NCBI RefSeq assembly: GCF_000334455.1
Contig: NZ_BANX01000005.1
Coordinates: 248,001-312,000, forward strand
Length of the DNA stretch: 64,000 nucleotides
Reading direction: 5' to 3'
Origin: Gordonia soli NBRC 108243
GTDB lineage: Bacteria > Actinomycetota > Actinomycetes > Mycobacteriales > Mycobacteriaceae
In this document: positions 8,202-16,076 of the stretch, one piece after another
How the letters are laid out: every line of letters begins with the position of its first letter
Position numbering within the stretch: position 1 is the first letter of the stretch
The notes under the pieces: generated by a model
Database searches by the model: none
What the model was told of the DNA's origin: nothing
The model's input: the letters and a program-made list of their open reading frames with translations, nothing else
Translations under genes and position numbers: made by a program

Positions 8202-9062
8202 TCAGATGGCCGGCTGGACCTCTCGCCGCGATGCGAATGCCCTGCTCAGCAGGCCATTGCGAGGGGCGAACAGATAGATGGCGGCAAACATCACACCTTG
8301 GGTGACGACCACCATCCCGCCGGGCGAGACGTCGGCGCCGTAGCTGATGTAGATGCCCGCGACGGTCGCCACCAGGGCCAGGGCGGGTGCGATGAGCAGC
8401 ATCCGGTCGAAGCGGTCGGTCAGCAGATGGGCGCTGGCCCCGGGGATGATCAGCATCGCCACCACCAGGATCACGCCGACCACCTGCAGGGCGACCACAC
8501 AGGTCAGCGCGAGCAGACCGAGGAGGATCGCGCCCAGCAGGCGTCGGGACATACCGATGGCGTGGGCGTGGATCGGGTCGAAGGCGTAGAGCGTCAGGTC
8601 CCGACGTTTGATCGCGAGCACCAGGACGACCAGCGCCGCGAGTGCCAGCAACTGCCAGAGGTCGGCACCCGACACACCGAGGACGTTGCCGAAGAGGATG
8701 TGGTTGAGGTCGGTCTGGCTCGGTGTCGCCGACACCAGCACCAGGCCGAGCGCGAACAGCGTCGTGAAGACGATGCCGATCGCGGCGTCTTCCTTGACCC
8801 GGCTGGTGTCGCGGATGGTGCCGATCAGGGTGACCGCGAGGAAGCCGAAGATCACCGCGCCGATCGCGAACGGAACGCCGACGATGTAGGAGAGGACGAC
8901 GCCCGGGAGCACGGCGTGGGAGACCGCGTCACCCATGAGCGACCAGCCGATCAGCACGATCCAGCAGCTGATGAGCGCGCAGACCACGGCGGCGACCCCG
9001 CTGGCGAGGAACGCATCGCGCATGAACGACAACGACCACGGTTCGACGAGGAAGTCGATCAT
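8202..9062 (-). CDS. metal ABC transporter permease (manganese/zinc type)
   Basis: The 286-residue protein has about eight hydrophobic segments and belongs to the ABC-3 permease family of manganese/zinc/iron importers. The N-terminal segment GWSLMGDAVSHAVLPGV is the hallmark helix of this family, and AHAIGM occurs near residue 163. It forms the membrane channel that receives metal from the lipoprotein encoded upstream. Its ATG overlaps the stop of the ATPase gene by 4 bases, so the three genes form one transcription unit, in the order binding protein, ATPase, permease. Confidence 0.9.
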   Translation of the reverse strand: MIDFLVEPWSLSFMRDAFLASGVAAVVCALISCWIVLIGWSLMGDAVSHAVLPGVVLSYIVGVPFAIGAVIFGFLAVTLIGTIRDTSRVKEDAAIGIVFTTLFALGLVLVSATPSQTDLNHILFGNVLGVSGADLWQLLALAALVVLVLAIKRRDLTLYAFDPIHAHAIGMSRRLLGAILLGLLALTCVVALQVVGVILVVAMLIIPGASAHLLTDRFDRMLLIAPALALVATVAGIYISYGADVSPGGMVVVTQGVMFAAIYLFAPRNGLLSRAFASRREVQPAI

Positions 9063-9919
9063 CGGGCGGCCTCCGCATCGGAGCCGGCGCCGCTCGGAGG
9101 CGACGTCGTCAGTGGTTCGTCCGCGCCGAGGCCGAACGCGAGCGCCAGCTGTTCGGGCCGGAGCGCCTCATCGGCGCTGCCGTGGACCAGTATTCGCCGC
9201 ATCAGCAGGACCGCCTCGTCGGCGAAGTCGGGCAGCGCGGAGAGGTCGTGGGTGGAGATGAGCACCGTGGTGCCCTGGTCGGCGAGGTCGCGGAGAAGGG
9301 CGAGGATGGTTGCCTCGGAGCGCTTGTCGACGCCCGCGAACGGCTCGTCGAGCAGCAGGATGTCGGCGCCCTGGGCGATGCCGCGGGCGACGAACGCGCG
9401 TTTCCGTTGTCCACCTGACAGTTTGCCGATCTGACGGTCGGCGAGGTCGGTGAGCCCGACCCGCTCCAGCGCGGAGTCCACTGCCGCGCGGTCCTGGGAG
9501 CGGATGCGTCGGAAGAAGTTCTGCCGACCGTAGCGGCCGGTCATCGCGACCTCGCGCACCGAGATGGGGAAGTCCCAGTCCACGTCCTCCGACTGTGGGA
9601 CATACGACACGATGCCCCGCGAACGCGCCCGAGCCGGGTCGAGCCCATGGATGGACACCGAGCCGGAGGTCGGAGTCACGAGGCCCATGATCGACTTGAA
9701 GAGGGTCGACTTGCCGGAGCCGTTCATCCCGATGAGTCCGCAGATGCGGCCGGGCAGCAACTCGAGGTCGACGCCGTCGAGGGCGACAACGGACCCGTAC
9801 CGCACCGACAGGTCGCTGATGCGGATGGCCGGAACCTGCTGCGGGGCAGTATTCCCCGGTGGTCGGGCAGCCTCGGCGGACCCGGTTGTCTCTGCTGCCA
9901 CCGGCTCACTCCGTGCCAC
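9059..9919 (-). CDS. metal ABC transporter ATP-binding protein (manganese/zinc type)
   Basis: The 286-residue protein has Walker A GMNGSGKST near residue 66, signature LSGGQRKRA near 164, Walker B ILLLDEP with following FAGVD, and the H-loop STHDLS near 220. The first 30 or so residues are a Pro/Ala-rich extension not found in most homologs, so a later start is possible. It energises the adjacent permease. The gene overlaps the upstream binding-protein gene by 14 bases and the downstream permease gene by 4. Confidence 0.92.
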   Translation of the reverse strand: MARSEPVAAETTGSAEAARPPGNTAPQQVPAIRISDLSVRYGSVVALDGVDLELLPGRICGLIGMNGSGKSTLFKSIMGLVTPTSGSVSIHGLDPARARSRGIVSYVPQSEDVDWDFPISVREVAMTGRYGRQNFFRRIRSQDRAAVDSALERVGLTDLADRQIGKLSGGQRKRAFVARGIAQGADILLLDEPFAGVDKRSEATILALLRDLADQGTTVLISTHDLSALPDFADEAVLLMRRILVHGSADEALRPEQLALAFGLGADEPLTTSPPSGAGSDAEAAR

Positions 9920-10856
9920 TGTGCTGCTCCTTCCCGGTGAGGCCGTCGATGATGGTCGCGATGTCGTGTCGGATCAGTCCGAGGTACGTCGGCACCGGTC
10001 CGTCGGGCTCGGAGAGCGAGTCGACGTAGAGCGTGCCGCCCATGCGTGCCCCGGTCGCGCGGTGCACCTGCTGCATGGGGGCGTCGGAGACGGTGGACTC
10101 ACAGAAGACCGCGGGCACCCGACGTTCGTCGACGAAGTCGATGGTGCGGCGCATCTGCTGCGGTGTCGCCTGCTGTTCGGCGTTCACCGGCCAGATGTAG
10201 CGCTCGGTGAGTCCGGCGTCGCGCGCCAAGTAGCTGAATGCGCCCTCACAGCTGACCAATGCCCGCTGGTCGGGGGCGAGGCTGTCGACCGCTGCGCGCA
10301 GCCGCGCGTCCTCGGCGTCGAGCTCGTCGGTGTACCGCTGGGCGTTTCGCCGGTACTCGGCGGCGTGTGCCGGGTCGAGCCGGGTGAAGGCTGCGCGGAT
10401 GTTCTCGACGTACACGCGCGCCGACCGCGGCGACATCCACGCGTGCGGGTTCGGCTTGCCCGCGTAGGCGTCCTCGGTGATCGACATCGGGGCGACTCCG
10501 TCGCTGAGCGTCACGCGCGGCACGTCGATGTCGCGGATGAAGCGTTCGAACCAGGCTTCCAGGTTCAGTCCGTTGACCAGGATGACGTCGGCATCGACGG
10601 CCTTGTGGAGGTCGCCCGGTGTCGGCTCGTAGCCGTGGATCTCGGCGCCGACCTTGGTGATCGACCGGACGTCGACGTGTGAGCCGCCGACGTTGCGGGC
10701 CATGTCGGCCAGCACGGTGAAGGTCGTCAAGGCCTGCAGCTTGCCGTCGTCGCGGCCCGTCGAACTGCACCCGGTGAGCATCGACGCGCCGACCGCCAAC
10801 GTCACGGCAGTCGAGATCAGCGCAGCGATGCGTCGACGACGGGCCTGGCGAACCAT
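9906..10856 (-). CDS. metal-binding lipoprotein of an ABC importer, manganese-type
   Basis: The 316-residue protein has a lipoprotein signal with lipobox LTGC (cysteine near residue 30). The cluster A-I metal ligands are visible in their usual contexts: His in EIHGYEPTPGD, His in NPHAWMSP, Glu in CEGAFSYLARD and Asp in YVDSLSEPDG. The His-His-Glu-Asp set with EGAFSYL and YIWPVNAEQQ(A)TP resembles the manganese-specific MntC/PsaA group rather than zinc binders, and there is no His-rich loop. Manganese is therefore the likely substrate, by inference from ligands only. It is the first gene of the three-gene importer operon, and no MntR or Zur gene is next to it. Confidence 0.88.
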   Translation of the reverse strand: MVRQARRRRIAALISTAVTLAVGASMLTGCSSTGRDDGKLQALTTFTVLADMARNVGGSHVDVRSITKVGAEIHGYEPTPGDLHKAVDADVILVNGLNLEAWFERFIRDIDVPRVTLSDGVAPMSITEDAYAGKPNPHAWMSPRSARVYVENIRAAFTRLDPAHAAEYRRNAQRYTDELDAEDARLRAAVDSLAPDQRALVSCEGAFSYLARDAGLTERYIWPVNAEQQATPQQMRRTIDFVDERRVPAVFCESTVSDAPMQQVHRATGARMGGTLYVDSLSEPDGPVPTYLGLIRHDIATIIDGLTGKEQHSGTE

Positions 10857-10882
10857 GAACCGAGCGTAGTTTCGGGCGACCG

Positions 10883-10899
10883 AACTTTCAAGTTCTTGA
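10883..10899 (-). promoter_or_regulatory. candidate operator upstream of the manganese importer operon
   Basis: Two overlapping inverted repeats, AACTT-TC-AAGTT (10883-10894) and TCAAG-TT-CTTGA (10888-10899), lie 26-43 bases upstream of the binding-protein ATG, where a metal-responsive repressor would be expected. The sequence does not match a consensus that I can quote with certainty. Confidence 0.3.
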
Positions 10900-10925
10900 T
10901 GGCGAAAACAGACTGAGGGCGGTGA

Positions 10926-12038
10926 TCAGCCGGAGTCCGTGTCGCCGAGCGCGCCGGTCTGATAGGCCACCGCATCGGCGAGGAACGGTCGGCGGAACCG
11001 GTGTCCGGCATCGAGGAGTTCCGTCGGCCGGGTGCCTGCCGGGTCCCAGGGGCTCTCGCGCTGCCGGCGAGGATCTAGTCCACCGAGCCGCCGCAGACCC
11101 GCGGCCGACGAGCGGATCACCGCTTCGATCTCGTCCCCCGAGGCAGGTGCCGGCGCCGCGGCCACCACGTCACCGGAGAGGTGGGGGTCGCCGATGGCCC
11201 GGACGACGACGTCGAGCAGGTCGTCGAGGTCGATCCACGGCAGGACACCTTTGCCCGAGACGCGCGGCGGTGGGCCGTCGGTGACCACCCATCCGGTCTG
11301 CAGACGGACGCGGCGGGTGCTGCCCGACGGCAGGGTGCTCACCGCATGCGAACCGCCACGGGACACGGAGACGATGACGCGCACGCCAGGCGACGCCTCT
11401 GCGGCGGTGACGAGGTCGGAGAGTCGCCCGGGTTCGCCGAGGACGACCACCGCGACGTCCGGTCGGCCGGATGCGACGGCATCGAGTGGGTCGTCGACCA
11501 CCTCGACGCCCGAGGTGGTCAGGTGCGCCCGCAGCATCGCGGCGACCGCCGACGTCGGGTCGGCGGCGGCGATGGTCACCGTGGTCGGCGGTTCGGCGAG
11601 ATCAGCCCACCGGGCGCGCGCATCGAGGTCGTCGGCGAGCTGCTGGTGGCGATAGGCGAGCGCCGGCAGCAACGCGGTCGCCGGGAGCGGTGCATCGATG
11701 TCGTCGATGAGCCTGGTGTGTCCGTCGTCGAGGGCCTCGAAGCGATGCGTGTGCCGCCACGGCATCACCGACGTCGGCAGCGATCGCACTCCGCCGCGGG
11801 AGACCTCGTCGACGAACCGGCTCGGCGGGTCGTAGGCGTCGGGGTCGTGCCGGGCGACCCATCGCAGCCCGCCGGGCAGGGCGAACACCGCGGTCCCGTC
11901 GGCCAGCGACGCGGCTTCGTCGACGATCCGGAAGGGCATCCACAAAGGCATCAGTCGGCGGACCGCGCCCGGTCGGGCGTGCCAGGCGAAGACCTCGTCG
12001 CGAGGATGGGCGACGACGAACGTGCGGTGCAGCGACAT
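10926..12038 (-). CDS. SRPBCC-domain protein fused to a degenerate TIGR01777-type epimerase domain
   Basis: Residues 1-150 of the 370-residue product look like an SRPBCC (START-like) lipid or ligand-binding domain, beginning HRTFVVAHPRDEVFAWHARPG. The rest resembles the sugar-nucleotide-epimerase family TIGR01777: LPWIDLDDLLDVVVRAI near residue 265 corresponds to the sWIHvdDl motif, and the end TELLDAGHRFRRPFLADAV near 340 matches the DUF1731-type tail. The nucleotide-binding GxxGxxG expected just after the SRPBCC domain is absent, replaced by an Ala/Val-rich segment, and the catalytic Tyr region is shortened. Full fusions are roughly 100 residues longer. I infer loss of dehydrogenase/epimerase chemistry with retention of the fold. 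Confidence 0.65.
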   Translation of the reverse strand: MSLHRTFVVAHPRDEVFAWHARPGAVRRLMPLWMPFRIVDEAASLADGTAVFALPGGLRWVARHDPDAYDPPSRFVDEVSRGGVRSLPTSVMPWRHTHRFEALDDGHTRLIDDIDAPLPATALLPALAYRHQQLADDLDARARWADLAEPPTTVTIAAADPTSAVAAMLRAHLTTSGVEVVDDPLDAVASGRPDVAVVVLGEPGRLSDLVTAAEASPGVRVIVSVSRGGSHAVSTLPSGSTRRVRLQTGWVVTDGPPPRVSGKGVLPWIDLDDLLDVVVRAIGDPHLSGDVVAAAPAPASGDEIEAVIRSSAAGLRRLGGLDPRRQRESPWDPAGTRPTELLDAGHRFRRPFLADAVAYQTGALGDTDSG

Positions 12039-12096
12039 CGGTTCCAGCGTAGGCCGATCGCCGGCGGCCGGCCGTCATCCGCGCCGACGCTCATCC

Positions 12097-12242
12097 GCCG
12101 ACCGTGCGCTCGAACGCGTCGACTGTGCGCTCGAACGCGTCGATCGTGCGCTGCTCGACCGCTGTCCGCGCCGTGCGGGGACCTAGAACGCACGGTCGAC
12201 GGTCTGAAGCGCACGATCGACGGATCAGAGCGCACGATCGAC
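12097..12242. repeat. 21-bp-pitch mirrored repeat array, locus 1 (3 + 3 units)
   Basis: Three forward units place GTGCGC at 12104, 12125 and 12146, exactly 21 bp apart. Three inverted units place GCAC at 12190, 12211 and 12232, again exactly 21 bp apart. The forward core is GTCGAYYGTGCGCTC with about 6 variable bases between cores. The two halves are reverse complements, so the locus forms one large interrupted palindrome. Unlike the two sister arrays it lies between divergently transcribed genes, in the 272-base gap 12039-12310 where both promoters must be. Confidence 0.9.
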
Positions 12243-12310
12243 GACTCTCGCGACCGCCCATGCATGCACGCGCATACGGCTGGCAGACTCGATTCCGGAG
12301 GACGCCCGAC

Positions 12311-13435
12311 ATGAGTCGGCGTCTCGATCCGGCGCCCCCACCCGGTGCGGCCGGATCGCCGCACCCCGAGAAGGAGTCGATCATTCCTGCTGCAGTACAC
12401 GCCTACATCGCCACCGCGGCCGACCAGCCGCTGGTGCCGACCACCATCGAGCGTCGCGAACTCGGTCCCAACGACGTGTCCATCGACATCGCCTTCGCGG
12501 GGATCTGTCACTCCGACATCCACACTGCCCGCGGCGAATGGGGACGCACCGCGTACCCGGTGGTGCCCGGACACGAGATCGCCGGAGTCGTCGGCGCCGT
12601 CGGGCCGGAGGTGACCAAGTACAAGGTCGGTGACCGTGTCGGCGTCGGTTGCTTCGTCGACTCCTGCCGCGAGTGCGACGCCTGCCTCGCCGGCGAGGAG
12701 CAGCACTGCGTCAAGGGCATGACCGGCACCTACAACGCCGTCGGTCGCGACGGTCAGCCGACCCACGGTGGGTACAGCACCGCGATCGTGGTCGACGAGA
12801 ACTACGTCTGCGGCATCCCCGAGGGCATCGGTCTCGACGAGGCCGCCCCGCTGCTCTGCGCGGGCATCACCCTCTACTCGCCGCTGAAGCACTGGAAGGC
12901 CGGACCCGGGACCAAGGTCGCGATCATCGGCCTCGGCGGACTGGGTCACGTCGGCGTGAAGATCGCCCATGCGCTGGGCGCCGAGGTGACGGTGCTCTCG
13001 CAGTCGCTGAAGAAGCTCGAGGACGGTCTGCGTCTGGGCGCCGACCACTACTACGCCACCAGTGATCCCGAGACGTTCACGAAGCTGCGCAACGAGTTCG
13101 ACCTGATCATCAACACGGTGTCGGCGAACCTCCCCATCAAGAAGTACCTCGGTCTGCTGGCGCTGAACGGCACCCTCGTCGAGCTGGGGCTGCCCGAGCA
13201 CCCGATCGAGGTCCCGGCCTTCGCGCTGACCTTCAACCGTCGCAGTTTCGCCGGTTCCAACATCGGCGGTATCGCCGAGACGCAGGAGATGCTGGAGTTC
13301 TGCGCGGAGCACGGCATCGGCGCCGAGATCGAGGTGATCTCCGCGGATCAGATCAACGAGGCCTACGAGCGCGTCGTCGCCAGCGATGTCCGCTACCGCT
13401 TCGTCATCGACACAGCGACCCTGACCGGCGCGTGA
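12311..13435 (+). CDS. adhC: zinc-dependent alcohol dehydrogenase, AdhC/YahK type
   Basis: The protein aligns along its length with M. tuberculosis AdhC (Rv3045). It is a medium-chain dehydrogenase with catalytic-zinc ligands in GICHSDIH and PGHEIAG, a structural-zinc cysteine cluster [17 protein letters not shown], and the NADP-binding motif GLGGLGHVG. Such enzymes reduce aldehydes to alcohols with NADPH. The start is doubtful. The ATG at 12311 adds 24 residues ([13 protein letters not shown]) absent from Rv3045 and has no Shine-Dalgarno site. A strong GAGAAGGAG at 12368-12376 stands 6 bases before an in-frame ATT at 12383, exactly where homologs begin. The upstream gap holds repeat array 1, so the promoter is close to the gene. 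Confidence 0.9.
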   Translation: MSRRLDPAPPPGAAGSPHPEKESIIPAAVHAYIATAADQPLVPTTIERRELGPNDVSIDIAFAGICHSDIHTARGEWGRTAYPVVPGHEIAGVVGAVGPEVTKYKVGDRVGVGCFVDSCRECDACLAGEEQHCVKGMTGTYNAVGRDGQPTHGGYSTAIVVDENYVCGIPEGIGLDEAAPLLCAGITLYSPLKHWKAGPGTKVAIIGLGGLGHVGVKIAHALGAEVTVLSQSLKKLEDGLRLGADHYYATSDPETFTKLRNEFDLIINTVSANLPIKKYLGLLALNGTLVELGLPEHPIEVPAFALTFNRRSFAGSNIGGIAETQEMLEFCAEHGIGAEIEVISADQINEAYERVVASDVRYRFVIDTATLTGA

Positions 13436-13460
13436 GGCGCAGAACGGGACCGGACGTGTC

Positions 13461-14252
13461 GTGACCCCAGCCTTCCGGTTCGCCGACATCCGCGGGACCC
13501 GGCTCGCCTGGAACTCCACCGGGCGGGGCCGGCCCGCGGTGTGGGCTCACGGGATGAGCGCGAACGCGTACCTGCAGGAGAGCGGCGGCCAGTTCGATTG
13601 GCGCCCGGTCAGTTCCGGTGGTCATCGACTGATCCGGTACGACGCCCGAGGCCACGGTCGATCGGATGGTGGCCGCACGCCCGCGGAGTACACGTGGCCG
13701 GAACTGGCCCTCGATCTCCTCGCCTTGCTCGACGACGTGGGTGTCGACGATCCCGTGGACGCGATCGGGTCGTCGATGGGTACGGCCACGATCCTGACCG
13801 CAGCGCTCGACCGGCCCCGGCGGTTCCGTCGGCTGGTGCTCACCACGCCGCCGACCATCTGGGAGACCCGCCGCGCCCAGGTGCCGATCCGCGAATCGAC
13901 CGCCGTCTTCGTGGAACGTCGCGGAGTGCGTGCCCTGGAGCGGTTGTCGGTCGATGCTCCGGCCTCGCCCGCGCTGGCCGACGCCCGGCGCTTCGTCAAC
14001 CCGATCGCGGTCAGCTCGGCGCGGTACCCGGCGGTACTGCGCGGATCGGCGGTCTCCGATCTGCCTGCCGCGGAGCGACTCTCGGCCGTCGGTCACCCCA
14101 CCCTGATCCTCGCCTGGACAGGCGACGAGACCCATCCGGTGAGCAGTGCCGAGGCGCTCGCGGCCGCGCTGCCGAACGCCGACGTCCGGGTCGCGGCCAC
14201 TCCCACCGAGCTGGCGACGTGGTCGGGCCTCACCCGCGACTTCCTCGCGTAG
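13461..14252 (+). CDS. alpha/beta hydrolase
   Basis: The 263-residue alpha/beta hydrolase has the oxyanion segment AHGMSAN near residue 29, the strand RYDARGHGRSDG near 58 and nucleophile serine in GSSMGTA near 104. An acid is plausible in WTGDETHPV. The histidine usually found in a late Gly-His motif is not visible: the region that should hold it reads ATPTELATWSGL. The enzyme may be inactive or use another residue. The GTG start lies 25 bases after the adhC stop, so the gene is probably in the adhC transcript. The substrate is unknown. Confidence 0.75.
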   Translation: MTPAFRFADIRGTRLAWNSTGRGRPAVWAHGMSANAYLQESGGQFDWRPVSSGGHRLIRYDARGHGRSDGGRTPAEYTWPELALDLLALLDDVGVDDPVDAIGSSMGTATILTAALDRPRRFRRLVLTTPPTIWETRRAQVPIRESTAVFVERRGVRALERLSVDAPASPALADARRFVNPIAVSSARYPAVLRGSAVSDLPAAERLSAVGHPTLILAWTGDETHPVSSAEALAAALPNADVRVAATPTELATWSGLTRDFLA

Positions 14253-14353
14253 TCGCCGACCGCCCGGTGTGACGCGCAGGACCCGGCCCGTGCGGCCCCG
14301 GCGGCGAAAGCCTCTCGACCCGCCTGCGGTCTCGGCGTACGCTCGCTCTCGAG

Positions 14354-14376
14354 GTTTTCGACTGGGAATCGAAAAC
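14354..14376 (+). promoter_or_regulatory. candidate operator palindrome upstream of nadB
   Basis: GTTTTCGA (14354-14361) and TCGAAAAC (14369-14376) are perfect 8-bp arms around a 7-base centre, about 50 bases before the nadB ATG. The arms are AT-rich compared with the surroundings. Position and symmetry suggest a repressor site, and no protein can be assigned to it. Confidence 0.45.
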
Positions 14377-14426
14377 GGGGCGCGATGGTTGTGCCAGGTG
14401 AACAGCCGCTCGTGAGAGGCACTGCG

Positions 14427-16070
14427 ATGAACGACGGAGTGATGGACGACGTGACCAGGGCCGACCTGGTGGTGGTCGGCGCAGGCGTGGCCGGGCTGAC
14501 GGCGGCGATCCGTGCCGCAGAACTAGGCCTTAGCGTCGTGATCCTGAACAAGGGCCCACAGTGGGACGCGCACCGCGTCGAGCAGTCGACGTCGACCTTC
14601 TACGCGCAGGGCGGTATCGCGGTGGTCGACCCGCGATCGGACACCGACACCGTCGCCGATCACCTCGACGACACCGTTGCGGCCGGCGCCGGACTCACCG
14701 TCCCCGACGCCGCCGCATCGATCCTGGCCGGCGGCTGGTCGGCGGTCGCAACGCTGATCGATTGGGGCGCTCGGTTCGACCGCGACGCCGACGGTCGACT
14801 GTTGCGCACACTCGAGGGTGGGCACCACGCCCGTCGGGTCATCCATGCCGGCGGTGACGCCACCGGGGCAGAGGTTGCGCGCACGCTCGGTCGACGACTC
14901 GGAACCGCGGTCCGCGACCTCGGCGTGGTCTGTGTCGACGACGCGGTGGTCACCTCGATCCTGCTCGCCGACGGTCGAGCGGCGGGTGTCGCCTATCGCA
15001 CCGGAGGTCGCACCGCGGCCGTGACCGCACCGTCGGTCCTCCTCGCGACGGGCGGCGTGGGGCACCTCTACGTGGCCACGACGAATCCGGCCGGCGCCAC
15101 CGGCGACGGGATCGCACTGGCGCTGCGTGCAGGCGCCGACGTCGCCGACCTCGAGTTCATCCAGTTCCACCCGACGATGCTCCACGTGCCCGGCGCCCGT
15201 GGTCGGCGGATGTTGATCACCGAGGCGGTCCGCGGTGAGGGCGGTCGGCTCATCGCCGTCGACGGCCGGTCGGTGACCGACGGTGTCCACCCGCTCGGCG
15301 ATCTGGCGCCGCGCGACATCGTCGCCGATGCCGTGACCGACGCGATGGCGCGCACCGGCCACCCGTGTGTCTACCTCGACGTCTCCGCTGTCGACGACTT
15401 CGCGCGGCGCTTCCCGACGGTCGCCGCCGGTGTGACCGCCCTCGGCGCGGCGACCCCGGACGGCCGGATCCCGGTGGTCCCCGGAGCCCACTATCTGTGC
15501 GGCGGAGTGCGTACCGACGCCTTCGGTGCGACCACCGTGCCAGGACTGCTCGCCGCGGGTGAGGTCGCGCGGACCGGTCTGCACGGCGCCAACCGACTCG
15601 CGTCGAACAGCCTGCTCGAAGGTCTCGTCGTCGGGTGCCGTGTCGCCGATCATGCCGCCGCCCACCGTCGGGACGGGATCAGCACGACGGTCGGCGTGCC
15701 GGTGCACGGTCACCGAGACGTCGGCCGACCGATGATGGCGCGCGCCGAACTGCAGGACCTGATGACCGCGCTCGTCGCACTCCGCCGGGATGGCGAAGGC
15801 CTGGCCGCCGCGGCCCGTCGGCTCGACGCCGCGCCGCGCCGAGTCGCCGACGGGCCGTCCGCGCTCGAGGACGTGAACCTCACCCTCGGCGCGCGGGCCG
15901 TGGTCGCCGCGGCAGCCGACCGCGACGAGTCGCGGGGCAGCCACACGCGGATCGACCATCCGCGGACCGAGTCGGTCGGGTCGTCGACGACATACCGTCT
16001 GATCGACGACGAGATCGTCGGCGTCGGTGTGGAAAGCCCGGTGACGCAGGAGGTCCTGGCGGTAAGCTGA
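14427..16070 (+). CDS. nadB: L-aspartate oxidase
   Basis: The 547-residue flavoprotein starts with the FAD motif VVVGAGVAGLTAAIRAAELG. It has STFYAQGGIAVV near residue 62, HHARRVIHAGGDATG near 132, the catalytic region EFIQFHPTMLH near 246 with TEAVRGEGG, and a C-terminal FAD contact LLAAGEVARTGLHGANRLASNSLLEGLVVG, all typical of NadB. NadB oxidises L-aspartate to iminoaspartate, the first step of de novo NAD synthesis. The ATG has GAGAGG 7 bases upstream. In most actinobacteria nadB is sandwiched between nadA and nadC. Neither is adjacent here: the neighbours are two alpha/beta hydrolases. The gene may be a paralog or a displaced copy. Confidence 0.9.
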   Translation: MNDGVMDDVTRADLVVVGAGVAGLTAAIRAAELGLSVVILNKGPQWDAHRVEQSTSTFYAQGGIAVVDPRSDTDTVADHLDDTVAAGAGLTVPDAAASILAGGWSAVATLIDWGARFDRDADGRLLRTLEGGHHARRVIHAGGDATGAEVARTLGRRLGTAVRDLGVVCVDDAVVTSILLADGRAAGVAYRTGGRTAAVTAPSVLLATGGVGHLYVATTNPAGATGDGIALALRAGADVADLEFIQFHPTMLHVPGARGRRMLITEAVRGEGGRLIAVDGRSVTDGVHPLGDLAPRDIVADAVTDAMARTGHPCVYLDVSAVDDFARRFPTVAAGVTALGAATPDGRIPVVPGAHYLCGGVRTDAFGATTVPGLLAAGEVARTGLHGANRLASNSLLEGLVVGCRVADHAAAHRRDGISTTVGVPVHGHRDVGRPMMARAELQDLMTALVALRRDGEGLAAAARRLDAAPRRVADGPSALEDVNLTLGARAVVAAAADRDESRGSHTRIDHPRTESVGSSTTYRLIDDEIVGVGVESPVTQEVLAVS

Positions 16071-16076
16071 CCGCCG

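Noticed and set aside
12097..12242. CRISPR array
   Set aside because: Regular 21-bp units leave only about 6 variable bases, the second half is inverted, and no cas genes are present.
12104..12313. N-terminal extension of adhC into the repeat array (heptad-like RSNAST units)
   Set aside because: The seven-residue periodicity comes from the 21-bp DNA repeat. Homologs lack the extension and no ribosome site precedes it.
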